Shown here: one piece after another, positions 1-12,300 of the stretch
Numbering within the stretch: position 1 is the first letter of the stretch
Layout of the letters: each line of letters begins with the position of its first letter
Assembly: GCA_963691655.1 (NCBI GenBank)
Contig: OY829326.1
Coordinates: 39,397,989 to 39,461,988, forward strand
Reading direction: 5' to 3'
From: Toxonevra muliebris
Lineage: Eukaryota > Arthropoda > Insecta > Diptera > Pallopteridae
DNA: 64,000 nucleotides
The notes under the pieces: model-generated
Told to the model about the DNA's origin: nothing
Seen by the model: only the letters and a program-made list of their open reading frames with translations
Databases searched by the model: none
Translations under genes and position numbers: made by a program

Positions 1-392
1 CACAAATGCTTCAAAACGTTCCACTTTACTATTGTTAATTGTATTGGCAGTTTGCTGTTACACTCAGCTTGCATACGCCGGTAAAATAACAACAAAAACA
101 AATACAACAAATGTTGGGCAAACAACAACAACTGCATTGGTAGCAGCAACAGATAATGAAGTGGCGGTAGAAGCAACAGCGCCTTCATCATCGGAAGAAG
201 AAGATGATGACGATGAAGACGATGGCACGACATCCGACGAAAAGACCGCAGTGCAAGCAACAGATGACACAACGTTTGGTTGGTTTAGCATAACCCGCAA
301 TGTTTGGGATTGGATAAATGGTGACTTGAATCTTTTCGGTGGTGATGACAGCACATCAACCAAAACAACAAAGACAACAACAGCAGCAGCAG
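1..392 (+). CDS. Gene A, first visible coding exon (partial): Osiris-like secreted/membrane protein
   Basis: The reading frame is open from base 2 to the splice donor at 393 (GTATTA), giving about 130 residues with one base left over (phase 1). The start codon is off the left edge. The first residues form a signal peptide: a basic stretch (SKR), a Leu/Ile/Val core, then LAYA before a likely cleavage ahead of GK. Next come a Thr/Asn-rich stretch, an acidic Glu/Asp run (about bases 190-225), an aromatic patch with motif FGWFSITRNVWDWING, and a Thr-rich tail. It joins in phase to the exon at 6864, which has the hydrophobic block and Gly/His tail seen in Osiris (DUF1676) proteins. The Cys pair usual near the start of that domain is not visible here, so the gene is either divergent or has another exon I did not find. 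The family call is inferred from the second exon and from neighbouring gene B. Confidence 0.7.
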
Positions 393-1663
393 GTATTAAT
401 ATAAAAAAAACATTAAAATGAAATTTCTATGAATTTTTGTGAATTGTGAGCATGTGGACGAGGTGCATACGCTGCAATTAGATATTTTTATTTGAGCAGA
501 TTAGTTACTTTACGTTGTTTTTTGTAGTATGTATTTGAACTGATAACTTTCAATATTAGTGAGTAATTGCTTTCATTTAATATTATAAGTAGTTGTTTAG
601 TATTTTGTTTTGGTGTGAAAGTGATTCCATTAAATAATCAAGTGCGCACGTTTATGTAAGCACATGTATATAACACAAGCGTGAAGGAAATGCATAGAAT
701 GCAAACGTTTTAACTTTCTTTTTAAATGTAACTTTTTTCTTCAGCAAATGTAGTTTTCTTTAGGGTTCATACATGAAGTGCACGCAAGTGCTTTATATTT
801 ACATACAATTATGTAAGTTGAAAAAGAGCATTACCAAGTAGTATTAAGTATATATGCACTTATGTGGTCATGTAATTTTTACTTTTAGTAGAAAATTTTT
901 CCCATAACTGATTTTGCTACAATTGGAATCTAATTTCATTATAAAAAATTACTGGAAACTTCGAGAAGAAAAATAAACAAATTTCTCTTAAACTCAATAG
1001 AAATATTCTTTATTTGGATTTAGGCTTACTTTCGCAAAAAAACTATATATGTAAATACCTTATATTTAAATACCTTAACCTAAGGTTTTGTTAAATGCTC
1101 AAAGTTTAGTTCGGTTAATGACAAACAAAATGGAAACGAAAATTTCCCCCTACAGGGATTGCTTATTGATTAATGGCACTGAATAGTTTTAGCTTTGCCA
1201 TTTTTAAATACAAAATTATCTCCCGCTGAAAGTAAAATTAAAAATAAACACTTTTTCTTAAATATTTTTTAGCAATTGGAGCTTTTTTGTTGTACTTTTA
1301 TGGAGATTTAAAGTATGACAGATCGTTTTGAATTCCACAAAGTTTTGCAAATATTTTAAAATATACGTTCCTTAAGCCTGTTTTGCATTACCTAAATTGA
1401 CTAAAGACATGGAACAGTAGTCAAAACTTTGAAATATTAACGTTTTTTTTTTAATTTTCATAATCAATTAAAAAAATAATAAATTGATTAAATGGGTCCT
1501 GATTCAGAAAAATGACAATTAGAATCATTTTTCTACAAACACACGCACTCATGTACTAGACTCAATAACGAACGGTTATGCTGACTAGTTACAATGAGAA
1601 AACGCAACAACAATTAAGTGTACAGAACAGTAGTGGTAGTTTTCTTTCAATATCTCTACTCAG

Positions 1664-1875
1664 TGAAGATATTTGGAATCAAATCTGCAATTCTACGTTA
1701 CGATTTCAAATATTAGTAGCTTATATAGGATATTAAAAGATAAAGAACTATCACTAAGATTACTAATGAGGCGGATTCCGAAACGGCCGTCTGATTTGCC
1801 CGTCTCTGTATACACTGTTGTTGTAATGACTACATATATACGTTCTTTAAGCCTGTTATACATTACCTAAATTTT
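1664..1875 (+). repeat. Dispersed repeat family R1, copy 1
   Basis: This stretch contains 'ggattccgaaacg', then 'ccgtctgatttgcccgtctc' and 'tatacactgttgttg', and ends 'acgttctttaagcctgtt'. The same order of motifs occurs in reverse complement at about 22340-22500, with partial copies near 29045-29085 and 40440-40480. Its last 35 bases are also repeated directly at 1362-1398 with a few changes. It looks like a non-autonomous interspersed repeat. I cannot assign a superfamily from this copy alone. Confidence 0.6.
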
Positions 1876-2300
1876 AATTTTTTTTAACTACTATTAACTA
1901 TAAAATCTACAGGTATCATCTTAACCAATAAAAAAAGGCACCTGTGGGTTTTTCGTTTTTCGACTGAAGACGATTCTTTCTCTGCCATCGCTTTAACCAT
2001 TTCATTGATAAAGACTTGGTTCCCAGTTCAATACCACATAGCTCTATGTTTTGTTCTTTGACGCACATGACAGTCCCCACATTACTATGAGCACATTCTT
2101 CCAACACATTCTTACACCTAGGTCAAATCTATATTGGACTGTTTCATAAGCTTAATCTAAGTTTATAAGAACATCCTTATCTTGATGTTTCATTCGCTTT
2201 ATAGTTGATCATACAGCCAGATTCCTTAAGCATGCACTCACTTTATATTGCTCATGAAGTTTGTTCACACAATAAAATGTTAGTTCAAGTGTGTTTATTA

Positions 2301-2520
2301 TGCCGGGGCGATTTGTATGGACTAAAATTTTTCGATACCACGCCGTCAAATATATGATTCCTCTTGTCATTACAAGCAAAAAGTTCTTCCACGATATGGG
2401 TCTAAAATTAATTTCGAGACTCCGGAGTCCCGAAATGCCGCAGAAGGACTTTTTGTTCGTAATGACAAGAGGAATATTAATTTCGACGGCTAAGTATCGG
2501 TTGCCAAATCGCCCCCGCCC
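2301..2520. mobile_element. Palindromic MITE with long terminal inverted repeats
   Basis: The two halves are imperfect inverted copies over roughly 85 bases each. The left begins near 'gccggggcgatttg' and the right ends 'caaatcgcccccgccc'. Matching inner blocks include 'attcctcttgtcattac' on the left against 'gtaatgacaagaggaat' on the right, and 'aaaaagttcttc' against 'gaaggactttttg'. It is about 220 bp long with no coding capacity. The flanks both show TA, so a TA target site is possible, but the exact ends are uncertain. The 88-aa open frame across it is a by-product of the palindrome and not a gene. Confidence 0.65.
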
Positions 2521-3242
2521 TAATGTATATATTCCTGATAGACTGCCCTCAATCTAATCCTACATAGCCTTGGCTATGAAAATCAATTCACTTTCTCTGG
2601 TCAATACTGGGCCATCAAATTTTTGGGAGGGAATTATATAAGTCATGTGTAAAATTATCAACACTTCATGAATGCAGAATTTTAAATCACGAAGTACATG
2701 TGTATATGAATGTGACATGACACTTCACATATTTGAAAATTCACACTTTCGATAATGTCAATATCGATCAATTAGATACTTCAAAAGAAAAAGTAGATTA
2801 TCACAAGCCTAACTCAAAATTTTCTCAATTTGTGTTATAAATACCAAAGTAAACACACAATAGCAACTGCTTCTCCATGTTATTAAAAAGCTACCGCTGA
2901 ATTACTTAAATGTAAATTTAACACACAAAATGATAAATGTTGTACATTTATGTTGAATACTAGGCAAAAGTAAAAATTTAAAAATTACACTGTGCGACAA
3001 GGTATTCGATATTGATGAAATGATGGCTTGTTGGAGAGCAGAATCATAAATAGACAAATAATTTTTGGAAGTTAAAATGTTTTCAAGATTAATTCGCTAA
3101 TTAATTAGGTAAAACTAAATTGAAGGGATGTAAATCTAAACAGTCTAAGTCTTTTTATTTTTGAGAAGATAAATTTTTCCGAACATATTTGTCAAGCCTA
3201 ATATGATTGTAAAGGGTTTTATGTTTTATCTATTAAAAAAAA

Positions 3243-3440
3243 TTGTGTATTAACGAACACAAGGCAGAAGTGAAACTTCTTGTGAACTAAACGAAACACA
3301 AGGAAATAACAAGCAAATGAAATTTTTCAATCGCTAAATTTTTTACTTCATTGGCTTGTGTTTCTTAATTTCATTTGCTTGTGTTTCGTTTAGTTCACAA
3401 GAAGTTTCACTTCTGCCTTGTGTTCGTTAGTGCACAACCA
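3243..3440. repeat. Foldback (inverted) repeat, about 50-bp arms
   Basis: The left arm 3251-3302 begins 'taacgaacacaaggcagaag' and is matched almost perfectly in inverted orientation by 3378-3430, which ends 'cttctgccttgtgttcgtta'. The loop of about 75 bases contains a partial second unit ('cttgtgtttc' occurs twice on the right side). Weaker similarity extends to 'aaaaattgtg' on the left and 'cacaaccaatttttt' on the right. No open frame is present. It could be a small foldback element or MITE. Confidence 0.6.
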
Positions 3441-3639
3441 ATTTTTTTTTTTTTTTTGGATTAATGCTAGAACAAAAATTGCAACTCTGTACCGGTAACT
3501 TCGATGACAATTGTAGTGAACTCTTTTTGTGAGCGACATCTTCATGTAATTCCTTGGACATTTACGCCATCTCTATGTGAAATGTATAACTGTCATAAAC
3601 TTTAAGATGGCGACGCTACACATTGTTCTTTCTGCCATA

Positions 3640-3664
3640 GGCGTGTGTGTGTGTGTGTGTGTGT
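3640..3664. repeat. (GT)n microsatellite
   Basis: About eleven uninterrupted GT units follow 'ataggc' in the intron of gene A. Confidence 0.9.
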
Positions 3665-6547
3665 AATTAACATGTTGTATTGAATTAAAACTATTTATGG
3701 ATCGTTTATTATATAGTTTGCTCGTGATTTAAGTTACGAAATATTGATATTTAGCCCCTCATGCACATTGCTCGACAAAATTATGCCGCATTGCAAACTT
3801 ACGCGCGACGTCACATCCGGTTGGTTTTACTCTAGGACAAGAGAAAAGAAGTTTCACTTCAAAAATTATAATAATATGCCGAGAATGTTTATTAATTATG
3901 GTCTAAAGGATTCCAAACCAAGGGGTCGAAAATAAGGATTTCGTAAGATGATAATTTATGCAACCACATTTCTTATTGTTGAATTTTCAATCGAATTAAA
4001 TAGCGATTGAAGAAAAAACAAGAAGCACGTAGGAATCACAAAACTAAACTCAACGGCTTAAAACTGATATTTCCTTTGATTTCTCAGGATTACTCAGAAA
4101 ATATGAGGTCTAGCTCCCTTTGGAATTTCATTTTATAAGTCATTTAGATCCATTTGAAGGTCACCATGTAAGGTACTTAGACCCTTTCGAATATCACAGA
4201 GTCAAATACTTAGACCCTCTAATTTTATTTTAATTGAAACAAGAATATTGTTGTTGTCATTTTATGAATTAATTTATTTCCTTCACATTAATCATAATGC
4301 AAGTCATATATTTTGTTATGTAATATCTAAGTACACAAAAATATTAAAACAATTCGTTTTATTCATATTTTTTGTTATATTCCCGTTCAATGTTTTTAGC
4401 ACTTAGACCCTTTAGACTTACATCTCTTCAATTGTTGTACCTGCATTGATATGTTAAGACTTTTTGGTATATGGCATTCATTTTTGATCTTTATTTTGTA
4501 GCGCTGTAGTAGGTATATATATTTTAAGTGGCTTAATGAACGTTTGTCAAAGTGACAACGTCTGCCTTGTCCCATATAAACTTTTGTTGGGATAGGCAAA
4601 TCATACAGCCCTTTTACAATTATTACGCTTTATCTAGTACATTACAAGTTTTAACTCATTTTCATTCTTAATCTCTCATTTTATTTTCATTTTCTGAATA
4701 TTTTAAAGGCTGCATAATTTCTTTCAGTTGTGCTACTACCAAATGAATCACTAACATGGGCAGCCTCACTTTTAATTTTCTTCTATACTCTTTCTTCAGC
4801 ATCTTCAGCTGCCATTTTCAGCCAGCAACAAACATCTTCTAGCATTGAGTTTAATTTGGTGGAAACGCTTACCTTCCTATATATGAGTTTTTTGAAACGG
4901 TCTTTATGTGAAATAGTTATTACCATAAAATAACCATTGAAAATCAATTTCTCATACTGTAAAATTTTAATTTTACATTTAAAAATACTTGCAAAATAAA
5001 AAAAAAATACTACTAGAGTAGGTAAATATAAAAATAGGTTTCTCGCACCAAAAAACTTGAAAATCAAAAAATTGCACTACAGCGCCATTGAGCGTAGGTT
5101 TTAGACCAAAATAAGCCTCAGAAATGCATTCCTCATACCAAAAAATCGATAAAAATATGCAAAAATTTTTTTATTTGTCTACTTAACGAATTAAACTTCA
5201 ATTTATTTCAATTTTAACTTAAATTGTATAAAAATTTTATAACACATAAACCAATCATCTTTAATTCCTGATATCTCAAAGCACATTCTATGAAAATTAC
5301 AGAAATTAGTTTTCTTTTCATGATTCAAGATTTAAGCTTTCCAAAAAGCCATAGTTCAACCCATCTCGACCTCAATAGTTTACATTTGTCGCACTGTGTT
5401 ATTTAGTTTAACACGTTCTCCATAAAATATATACAATTCAAAGCGTTTGTCTGTCCGTCTGTCAAATGAAATTTGAATTTGTCTTCTTTATTTCAAAATC
5501 AAAAAATTTCTTTTATTTTTAAAACAATTAACGCGCACTTATTTCTGCTACTTTCGTTTTCATTCAAGTAAAATGATGAAAGAAGGTAAACAAAAAACAA
5601 ACAAAAACGCAATCTTCAAAGGTGCTAACATATCAATAACAACAACTGACTTCTTCTTTTACCGTTGATGTGCGGTTTTGGCCATTGGCTTAATTCACAC
5701 ATAATTGTATATTTGTTTTTTTTTCTTTGCTTGCTGGTCGTTTGATGTAATTTCACTTTCAATTTGACGTAAAGCATCCCAAATTTATGAGTAAAACACA
5801 AAATAATTGGAGAAACAAACAAGATAAGAAGATGAATAACTTGATGAGTTGTACTCTATCTACTCTAAAATATATACTTACATATGCCAATAAATATAAT
5901 TTGAGTTGTGTGCAAAAAAAAAAAGAAAAAATTCAAGAAAATAACGCCAAAAGAAGCGAAATGAAGATGGAGATGAAGCTATGTGGTATGCGCGAAAATA
6001 CGCGTTCAGCTCTGATTGTTTGAAGATAAAAATTGGCAAGCCAGACACGGTTTGAAATTATTCACTTAAAACATAAATTATTTGTTTTTTATTACCTACT
6101 TTGGTTTCTAAGTAAAAATATGTAATAGAAAATGTGTAGTTTTCTGTTAATTACTATATATTTTCATTGGAAAACAAAAGATTCAGGAAACAAACTTTTA
6201 AATTGAAAGTTATATCTGCATGTCAGTTGCGAATAGAAACATTAAACTCGGGAAATAAATTAAATATGTACAACACATGAAATAATTAGCATGACCTATA
6301 AACTTAGGATTAGCAATTGGTGTGGAAAGTTAAAAATTCATATTTGTTGGAATATTAATTCTTGAACACAATTGAACAGAAAGCGTCACACTGAATTTTG
6401 AATTAGTAGTTAAATCAAATGCAGGATTCATACTGTAACTTTAAATAGCTAGTCCGAAATCATTTTATTTCTCCTCTATTCAGTTCTATTAAGTAGTCTA
6501 AACTCAATTTGATGCTTTCTGAATTCAACCTGGAAATGGTGTAGTTC

Positions 6548-6776
6548 GGGGATGGACATTAGACCGCGTGACATTAGGCCGCGGCACATTTTGTATGGTG
6601 GTCTAAATTTATTTTAAAAATGAATTAAGACCGCAAAACCGAAATGACTTTAGCCCGTGCGGATTTTATTTTTCGATCGCGGTCTAAAGTCATTCGATTG
6701 CATGACTTTAGCTCGCGCGGTCTAATTTCATTTTTTGATTGCGGCCTTATGTCACGCTGTCTAATGTCATTGCGCC
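6548..6776. mobile_element. MITE with ~28-bp TIRs and 9-bp target duplication
   Basis: The left end holds 'gacattagaccgcgtgacat' starting at 6555. The right end, read on the minus strand, holds the same phrase with one or two changes, giving about 26 matches in 28. The element is bracketed by the direct repeat GTGTAGTTC at 6539-6547 and 6777-6785. Inside, further degenerate copies of the 'tgactttagcccg' / 'cgcggtctaaagtca' motif alternate in orientation. The roughly 8-9 bp duplication and GG-starting ends fit Merlin-, Mutator- or hAT-type elements. No transposase is present. Confidence 0.75.
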
Positions 6777-6863
6777 GTGTAGTTCATATCTTCGTCTCAT
6801 AATTTACTTATTCTGTTATATTTTTAGATTTTAATTTAATATTTCATTTATTTTACTTTCCAG

Positions 6864-7447
6864 AAGGACGTACATTTGGTAAAATTCGACGCCTAAAAAT
6901 GATGCTCATTCCGCTCATCATTAAAATTGGCATCACTTCCCTTATGGTTGGATTCCTAGTGATGTTGAGCTTGAAAACTTTCTTCCTGGTAAAACTTCTA
7001 GTAATAATGAATACAGTGGCGATTCTTGCAAAATTCCTAACACTAAAATCAAACTTTGGTGGAAATTTTGGTGGCGGCGAACATATTGAACATCATGCAT
7101 CTGCAGCTCCATCATGGGGCTATAGTAATTGGAGTCCACACGGAAGCAGCGGCTGGGCAACAACTGGCCCAGCAGCACCAGTAGCACAACATCCAAGCAA
7201 AGAAATTCATTTGCATATACATGGAGGAGGTGGAGGACATGGAGGTAGCGCACAACCACAAGTGGCTGCATACTCTACCTATGGTGTTGAATCACAAGCA
7301 TCGCACGGTTGGCAGAGCAGAAGTGATCCTTATGGTGCGTATGAGCAAACTCAAATTAATGAAGCCGATTTAGAAAATGAACTCAATAATGAGGGGCCAA
7401 TTTCTCTGTTACCAACCAGATTCCCGGCAAACCATCGAAGTTACTGA
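6864..7447 (+). CDS. Gene A, last coding exon: Osiris-type hydrophobic block and His/Gly-rich tail
   Basis: The acceptor is TTTACTTTCCAG ending at 6863. The first two bases complete the codon left by the exon at 1-392, and the frame runs to TGA at 7445-7447. The exon starts EGRTFGKIRRLK, then has about 45 mostly hydrophobic residues (from MMLIPLIIKIGITSLMVGF to about base 7045). This resembles the hydrophobic half of DUF1676 and is probably membrane-associated. A Gly/His region follows, including EIHLHIHGGGGGHGG, then a Tyr-containing tail with SDPYGAYEQ and an acidic end. Osiris proteins commonly carry a hydrophobic segment followed by a Tyr/Gly/His-rich C-terminus, so the family call rests mainly on this exon. 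The visible protein is about 324 residues. Which Osiris member it is cannot be decided here. Confidence 0.8.
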
Positions 7448-7700
7448 GAATAAGAAGAAATGTTCAAACTCGCTTTGAGTTCAATGAACAAACGAATGCA
7501 GCTTTATTTATTTAAATGATACACTTTTGTATATATTTATTTTAATGTTAATTTATTTAAATTCGCGAACCTTAAAATTGTAATACGATTGCAATTTGCC
7601 AAAACAAAATGTATTTATAATAAATTAATTTAATATTAAACAATAAAGATAAGTACAAATTAAGAGGAAAATGTTTTCATTAATACTCGATAGACTTCGT
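7448..7700 (+). other. 3'UTR of gene A with poly(A) signal
   Basis: AT-rich sequence follows the TGA. A canonical AATAAA lies at 7642-7647, about 195 bases downstream of the stop, in 'caataaagataagt'. Cleavage would be expected within about 10-30 bases after it. The exact end of the transcript cannot be read from sequence. Confidence 0.6.
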
Positions 7701-9031
7701 ACAGAAAATGAAACTCTTTTCCATCATGAATCGATAGATTGCTAATTTAAAAATCATGTATATATGATTTCCTTCTCATGATGTAAAAATGTATTTTCTC
7801 AATTAATAATTTTACATTCTTACTTATTCATTTAGAGCAATGTGAAAACGAAAAATTCAAGCTCTAAACCAATAACGTGTAATTACCAAAATAAAATACT
7901 ACTGTCAATGAATGACTTTGCTAATAATTTCTGGACTTAAATGGTATAATTTTGCTTTCGTCTCATTCATTCATGCCCTGCGGGAGCAATCATCTTATTA
8001 ATTCAATAACTCAAAGTTCAGAATTAACAACAATAAAGTAAAATAAATTGTAGGCAAAAAATTTTGATTTGATTGATTGATGTGCGTACGCGCAAAGAAA
8101 GTGCGGCTGCTATTTTTTCATTTATTAAAACTCAATAGCTGAGCTTAACTTGCGCCTAACCTTATAACTATCACACAGTGGTGGTGGCAACAGCTCAAAC
8201 CAAAACAAGCTTCATTCGTATGTACTCGTGAATGTTTTATTAGCAAAAAAAAAAAACAAAAACCGATTATGACAAGTTAAATTTCGGTAGCGCCTTGGTA
8301 CATGATTTTTGTAATGACTTCAATTGTGTTACCGCCTAAAAAAAATATGTTCGCATGTTAATCTAATATAAATTTGTGTAATTTTTCTTTCATTTAATTT
8401 AGTTACGTGTGAGTGTTTATTTATACTTTTTTAGTAGATTCTTAAAAAAGAATTACATGCAATTTAACACATTTTAGTACTGTTCATTGTAGAATGATTT
8501 CATTTTGAAAGCTTTAATTTGTTATGGTTTTAGTTTGCTGGTTGTAAAATCATGGCAAATGATTAATGATCATTTGGCTTACTGTAAAAGCCTAATTTAT
8601 TTGAACTAGTGGCCTGATACATATTTTTGTGTTCTATATTTATTCTTACACTGTATTTAACTTAAACAGCATTTTGTGATCTCTAAGATTTTGCCAATTT
8701 CCAACATTATTCATTTCCAAAGTTTAAATTAAAATTAAAGTTTGTTCAAAGTTCACTTTATATTTTTCAATATTGGCGCTGGTAGAATAAAATATCTAGT
8801 CTTAGAGTTTAGAGTTGTGAGTGGGCTGGACTAAACCGAAGCACTTAGTCAATGAGGACCATTATGCAATACCCAAGGATAGAACCAGTAGAAGAGAGTA
8901 GAGAGAGAGGAAAGTTATGTGGGGATAAATGGGAAGAAGAAAGGTCTAGGGTCTCTCAACCTCGAAATTCTTTGTTTCCCTGATGAAACTTAGAAGCTCA
9001 GGAAAAGGGAGAGTATGGACATTATTCATAC

Positions 9032-9331
9032 TCAAGACATCAACAGCCTTAGTCTGATTCTCGCGAGCTCCGAACAGCTACAAAGATAATGCTCCGTAGT
9101 ATCGTCGTCCTCAAGACACGATTGGCAAATTGGATCTGTCATGACGTACATGTTTGTCAAATGCTGACCCCATTGGTTGTGCCCTGTGATGACACTCACC
9201 AGTAATCTCAGGTCATTTCTTCTCAGTTTGAGAAGAAATTCCGCTGATTTCCTGTTAGGTGGTCTCACAAAGCACTTTGCGGTTCTGCAGGATTCAAGCT
9301 CGGACCATCTTTCTCTATGGATAGAACCCAC
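9032..9331 (-). pseudogene. Fragment of a jockey-type non-LTR retrotransposon: C-terminal end of the RNase H region
   Basis: The minus-strand frame of about 99 residues has the pattern seen at the end of the second ORF of jockey-like LINEs: a stretch with 'LLVSVITGHNQWGQHL', then 'DPICQSCLEDDDTTEHYLCS', then 'RIRLRLLMS'. Known elements carry a TGH...L..HL segment followed by a CxxC...EHxLxxC motif in this place. The reverse transcriptase and endonuclease are absent, so this is a 5'-truncated relic; its untranslated tail probably runs down to about 8860. It is not a host gene. Confidence 0.75.
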
Positions 9332-12300
9332 AAAATCTGGTCACTATAAAAGCAAAATAAATATCAGATAATAATTCGATTCACTTCTTAAATGCTTACC
9401 CGAAAGTGGAAATGCTTGAACTTGCCTAATGTCGAACATATTAAACAGTATCCTACAAATCGGTTGGAGAAGGTATTCATCATTCAACACTAATCCCATG
9501 AGTGTCGATGGAACAAAAGAACATAAAATAAATATTAATAAATCTAAGATCAACCTACAGATACAAACATATACAAGAATAACTGTTTCCTAATGGATAC
9601 CCATAAAAATGCATACTTTATATGTCATTAAATTGTTGTACCAGCGAAAGCAGAACAAAGGTTAAAGTTTTCTAAGACAAACTGATGAATTTAAAATGTA
9701 TCTACAAATGGAATGAATCCCAGAAGAAATGTCGATGCCTTACGACCACTTTAGCACTAAAGTAATGGGAGCAGCAATGAATATATAGAAGACGTCAATG
9801 CTAGGAAAATATACATTTATACGCTTCTCCAGACATTGCATTTTTTTGTTTATGCTGAATAATCTTGTTGTCATCTCATTCATATCCTTAGTCTTGACAT
9901 ATTTTCAGAAATATTTCATGCACCTACTATTATAAAAATAGAATATAAAATTAGTTTGATTATAATGAAGTGGGACTACAGAAATTGCGATATACAAATG
10001 CTGAAAAAGTTCTGGTCAAATTTTAACATTCTTGTAAATTAAGAGACATACTTATGTGTGGACGTGATGAAACCTGAAAATAATGTTCAGAGAGCTTAAC
10101 CCATTAATTAGGTACATGTCTAGACTAATTCAAGATAATTTAAATATGAAAGCTTTCCGCTTGAAAAAATTAGATTTTATAAATGCAAATAAATCTTGAG
10201 GGTATGTAGATAATGGCAATAAACATTTTTTTTTTTTTAAACAAACCGTTACAATTTTTTTATACTAAATCATCAAAGGATGATAGTGTGTTCCAAAGGT
10301 TCAGAGAGGCCATAATCTTATATCAAGAATGGTTCGATAGGGAGCTTCTCAAAAAAATATCACATGTCTCCAAAAAACAGGTGCAAAAATGTACCAACAG
10401 GATATTTTAGAAGGTGTAACTAGTAAAGGGCTTAATCTACTTATTTAATCTCTTCAGTGGAGAAGGATGGGCATTCCTCTTCAATAGTCAGAATTAAAGG
10501 GTATGCCCTGCTCGACATCAGATCAGAATTTGGTGAGTCTCACGAAAGTATTGACCCGAGCAGCGTCAGCGATATCAATAAAAATCGTCCGTGCCTCTAT
10601 AGCCAAATGCCTGCACAAAAACAGAAGTGATCTTTTTAAATGAACTTTGCTTTTTATATACACAGTTACATAATAAAAAATAAATAAAAATGCTTGAAGT
10701 GCAAAATGTTTATTTGTTTAATCTTGATAGATTTTAGACTTGTCGTGGAACTTATGGCAGGACAAAGTACTTGCTTACCTTTCACACCAATGTCCACATA
10801 AACAACCCCGGGAATGAAAGAAGTAAGCTCAAAACATTCGAGAATCCCTTATAATCACAACAAGATTAATAAGTTTATAAAACCAACAAATAGAAAGCAT
10901 GTACTATTTCACTTAAAACAAAATAAATGAATTTTTGAAATTAAGTATTTTTTTCTTCGCAGATTTCTATATTCCGTGTTAGTGTTGGCCAGATCTTTTA
11001 CGTTGCACTAAGGTGTGAAAAATTGTAGAAGGGTAAATTAAAATGCATTCTGAAAAATTCAATACCATACAAATATATAAAATTTAGCCTAAAAGCGTGC
11101 ATCAATTATTTATTATTTTTATAATGAAAACTATTAAATTATCTTCACTTCTACATTACGTGTATCACAGGGTGCGCACAAGAATCGATTTCATTAAAAA
11201 ACTTACTCCAATAAGTATGCAATGCAATAATTGTTTGTATTTTAACATTCACCGAGCTTGTCTCTTAAGTTTTTTGTTTATGGTTTGATTCTGCGTATCT
11301 GTCGCTATAGCCAACCGCGAATGATATTGAAGTTTAGTATTTGTTAAATTTCCATGAAATGCTAAAATTATTGAAAATTAATACTTTATTAAGTGGTAAT
11401 AAACAACTACAATTTCTAACATATTACGTGCCAATCTATAGTATTTAAAGCAATATTAAACATTTCATTGGCATGAGTGGAAAATTTCATTCCATTCCAA
11501 TTAAATTAGGAATGCATGCAGATATCATTATAGCCAAATATAACTTATTTAATTACCACAATATTCTGATTTTATGTGAACGTGGAATATGAAACTCAGA
11601 AAGTATTTCCTAGTGTTATCTAATCAATTTATCACCTCATGCTAGAAATATAAATATTAAAAAGTGAAAATGAAAGTTATTGCACTCCAAATATAAACAA
11701 CAAAAACTAAAAATAATCGTGCACTCTTGCTTTAATATGTTTATTATAGGTACATATTCGCATTTTTATTGTAAAACCAAATTGGTGATAATTTTTATAT
11801 TTTTTCAATGTAAATATTTTACTTGCATTCATATTATTGAAATCATATATTTTTCCATATACAAAGGCATAAATATGTATTATGTGGATAGAAAAAACTA
11901 AAAAAAAAGTGTTAACTTCTGAAATAAATATTAAATAAAAAACTAAATGAAAGTTGAAAGTAGAAAAGTTTATTTTAACACATTCAATGTAAAGTGTTTG
12001 CTTATGTTTGTTGTTGGACGTGAAATTATTGCAATTTATTGGTTTGAGGTACAAATAGAAACTGAGCATTTTCAGCAAACTTTTTCAAATGCAAATACAT
12101 TTTTTGTATTTTAATATAATTAATCAATTAGTAGAACTATAACTAATATCTAGAATTAAAAACTTGAAAAATCTCAAACATTTTCTTTTCATATAAGCTA
12201 ACCGTAGATTAATAACAAACTCACCACCTTCAATATTCAATATCACATAAACAGTTTCAAGTGTTGTCCGCCAAATTAATAAAATAGACAGATTTTTAAC

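Larger units (their letters stand above)
393..6863 (+). other. Intron of gene A (6.5 kb) rich in small transposons
   Basis: Bounded by a GT donor at 393 and an AG acceptor at 6863, both phase 1. I see no convincing coding exon inside. It contains a dispersed repeat (1664-1875), a long-TIR MITE (2301-2520), a foldback repeat (3243-3440), a (GT)n run (about 3642-3663) and a MITE with a 9-bp target duplication (6548-6776). The phrase 'cttagaccct' recurs near 4173, 4211 and 4402. Short AT-rich open frames, such as the minus-strand one at 4783-5067, show no recognisable domain and I leave them unannotated. Confidence 0.7.

Noticed and set aside
64..363. Minus-strand 99-aa frame with a serine run
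   Set aside because: It is the complement of the acidic run in gene A exon 1. Serine runs opposite Asp/Glu codons are expected.
4783..5067. Minus-strand 94-aa frame ending 'KMAAEDAEERV'
   Set aside because: The composition is AT-driven, with no domain and no splice support. It may be a decayed repeat piece, but nothing identifies it.
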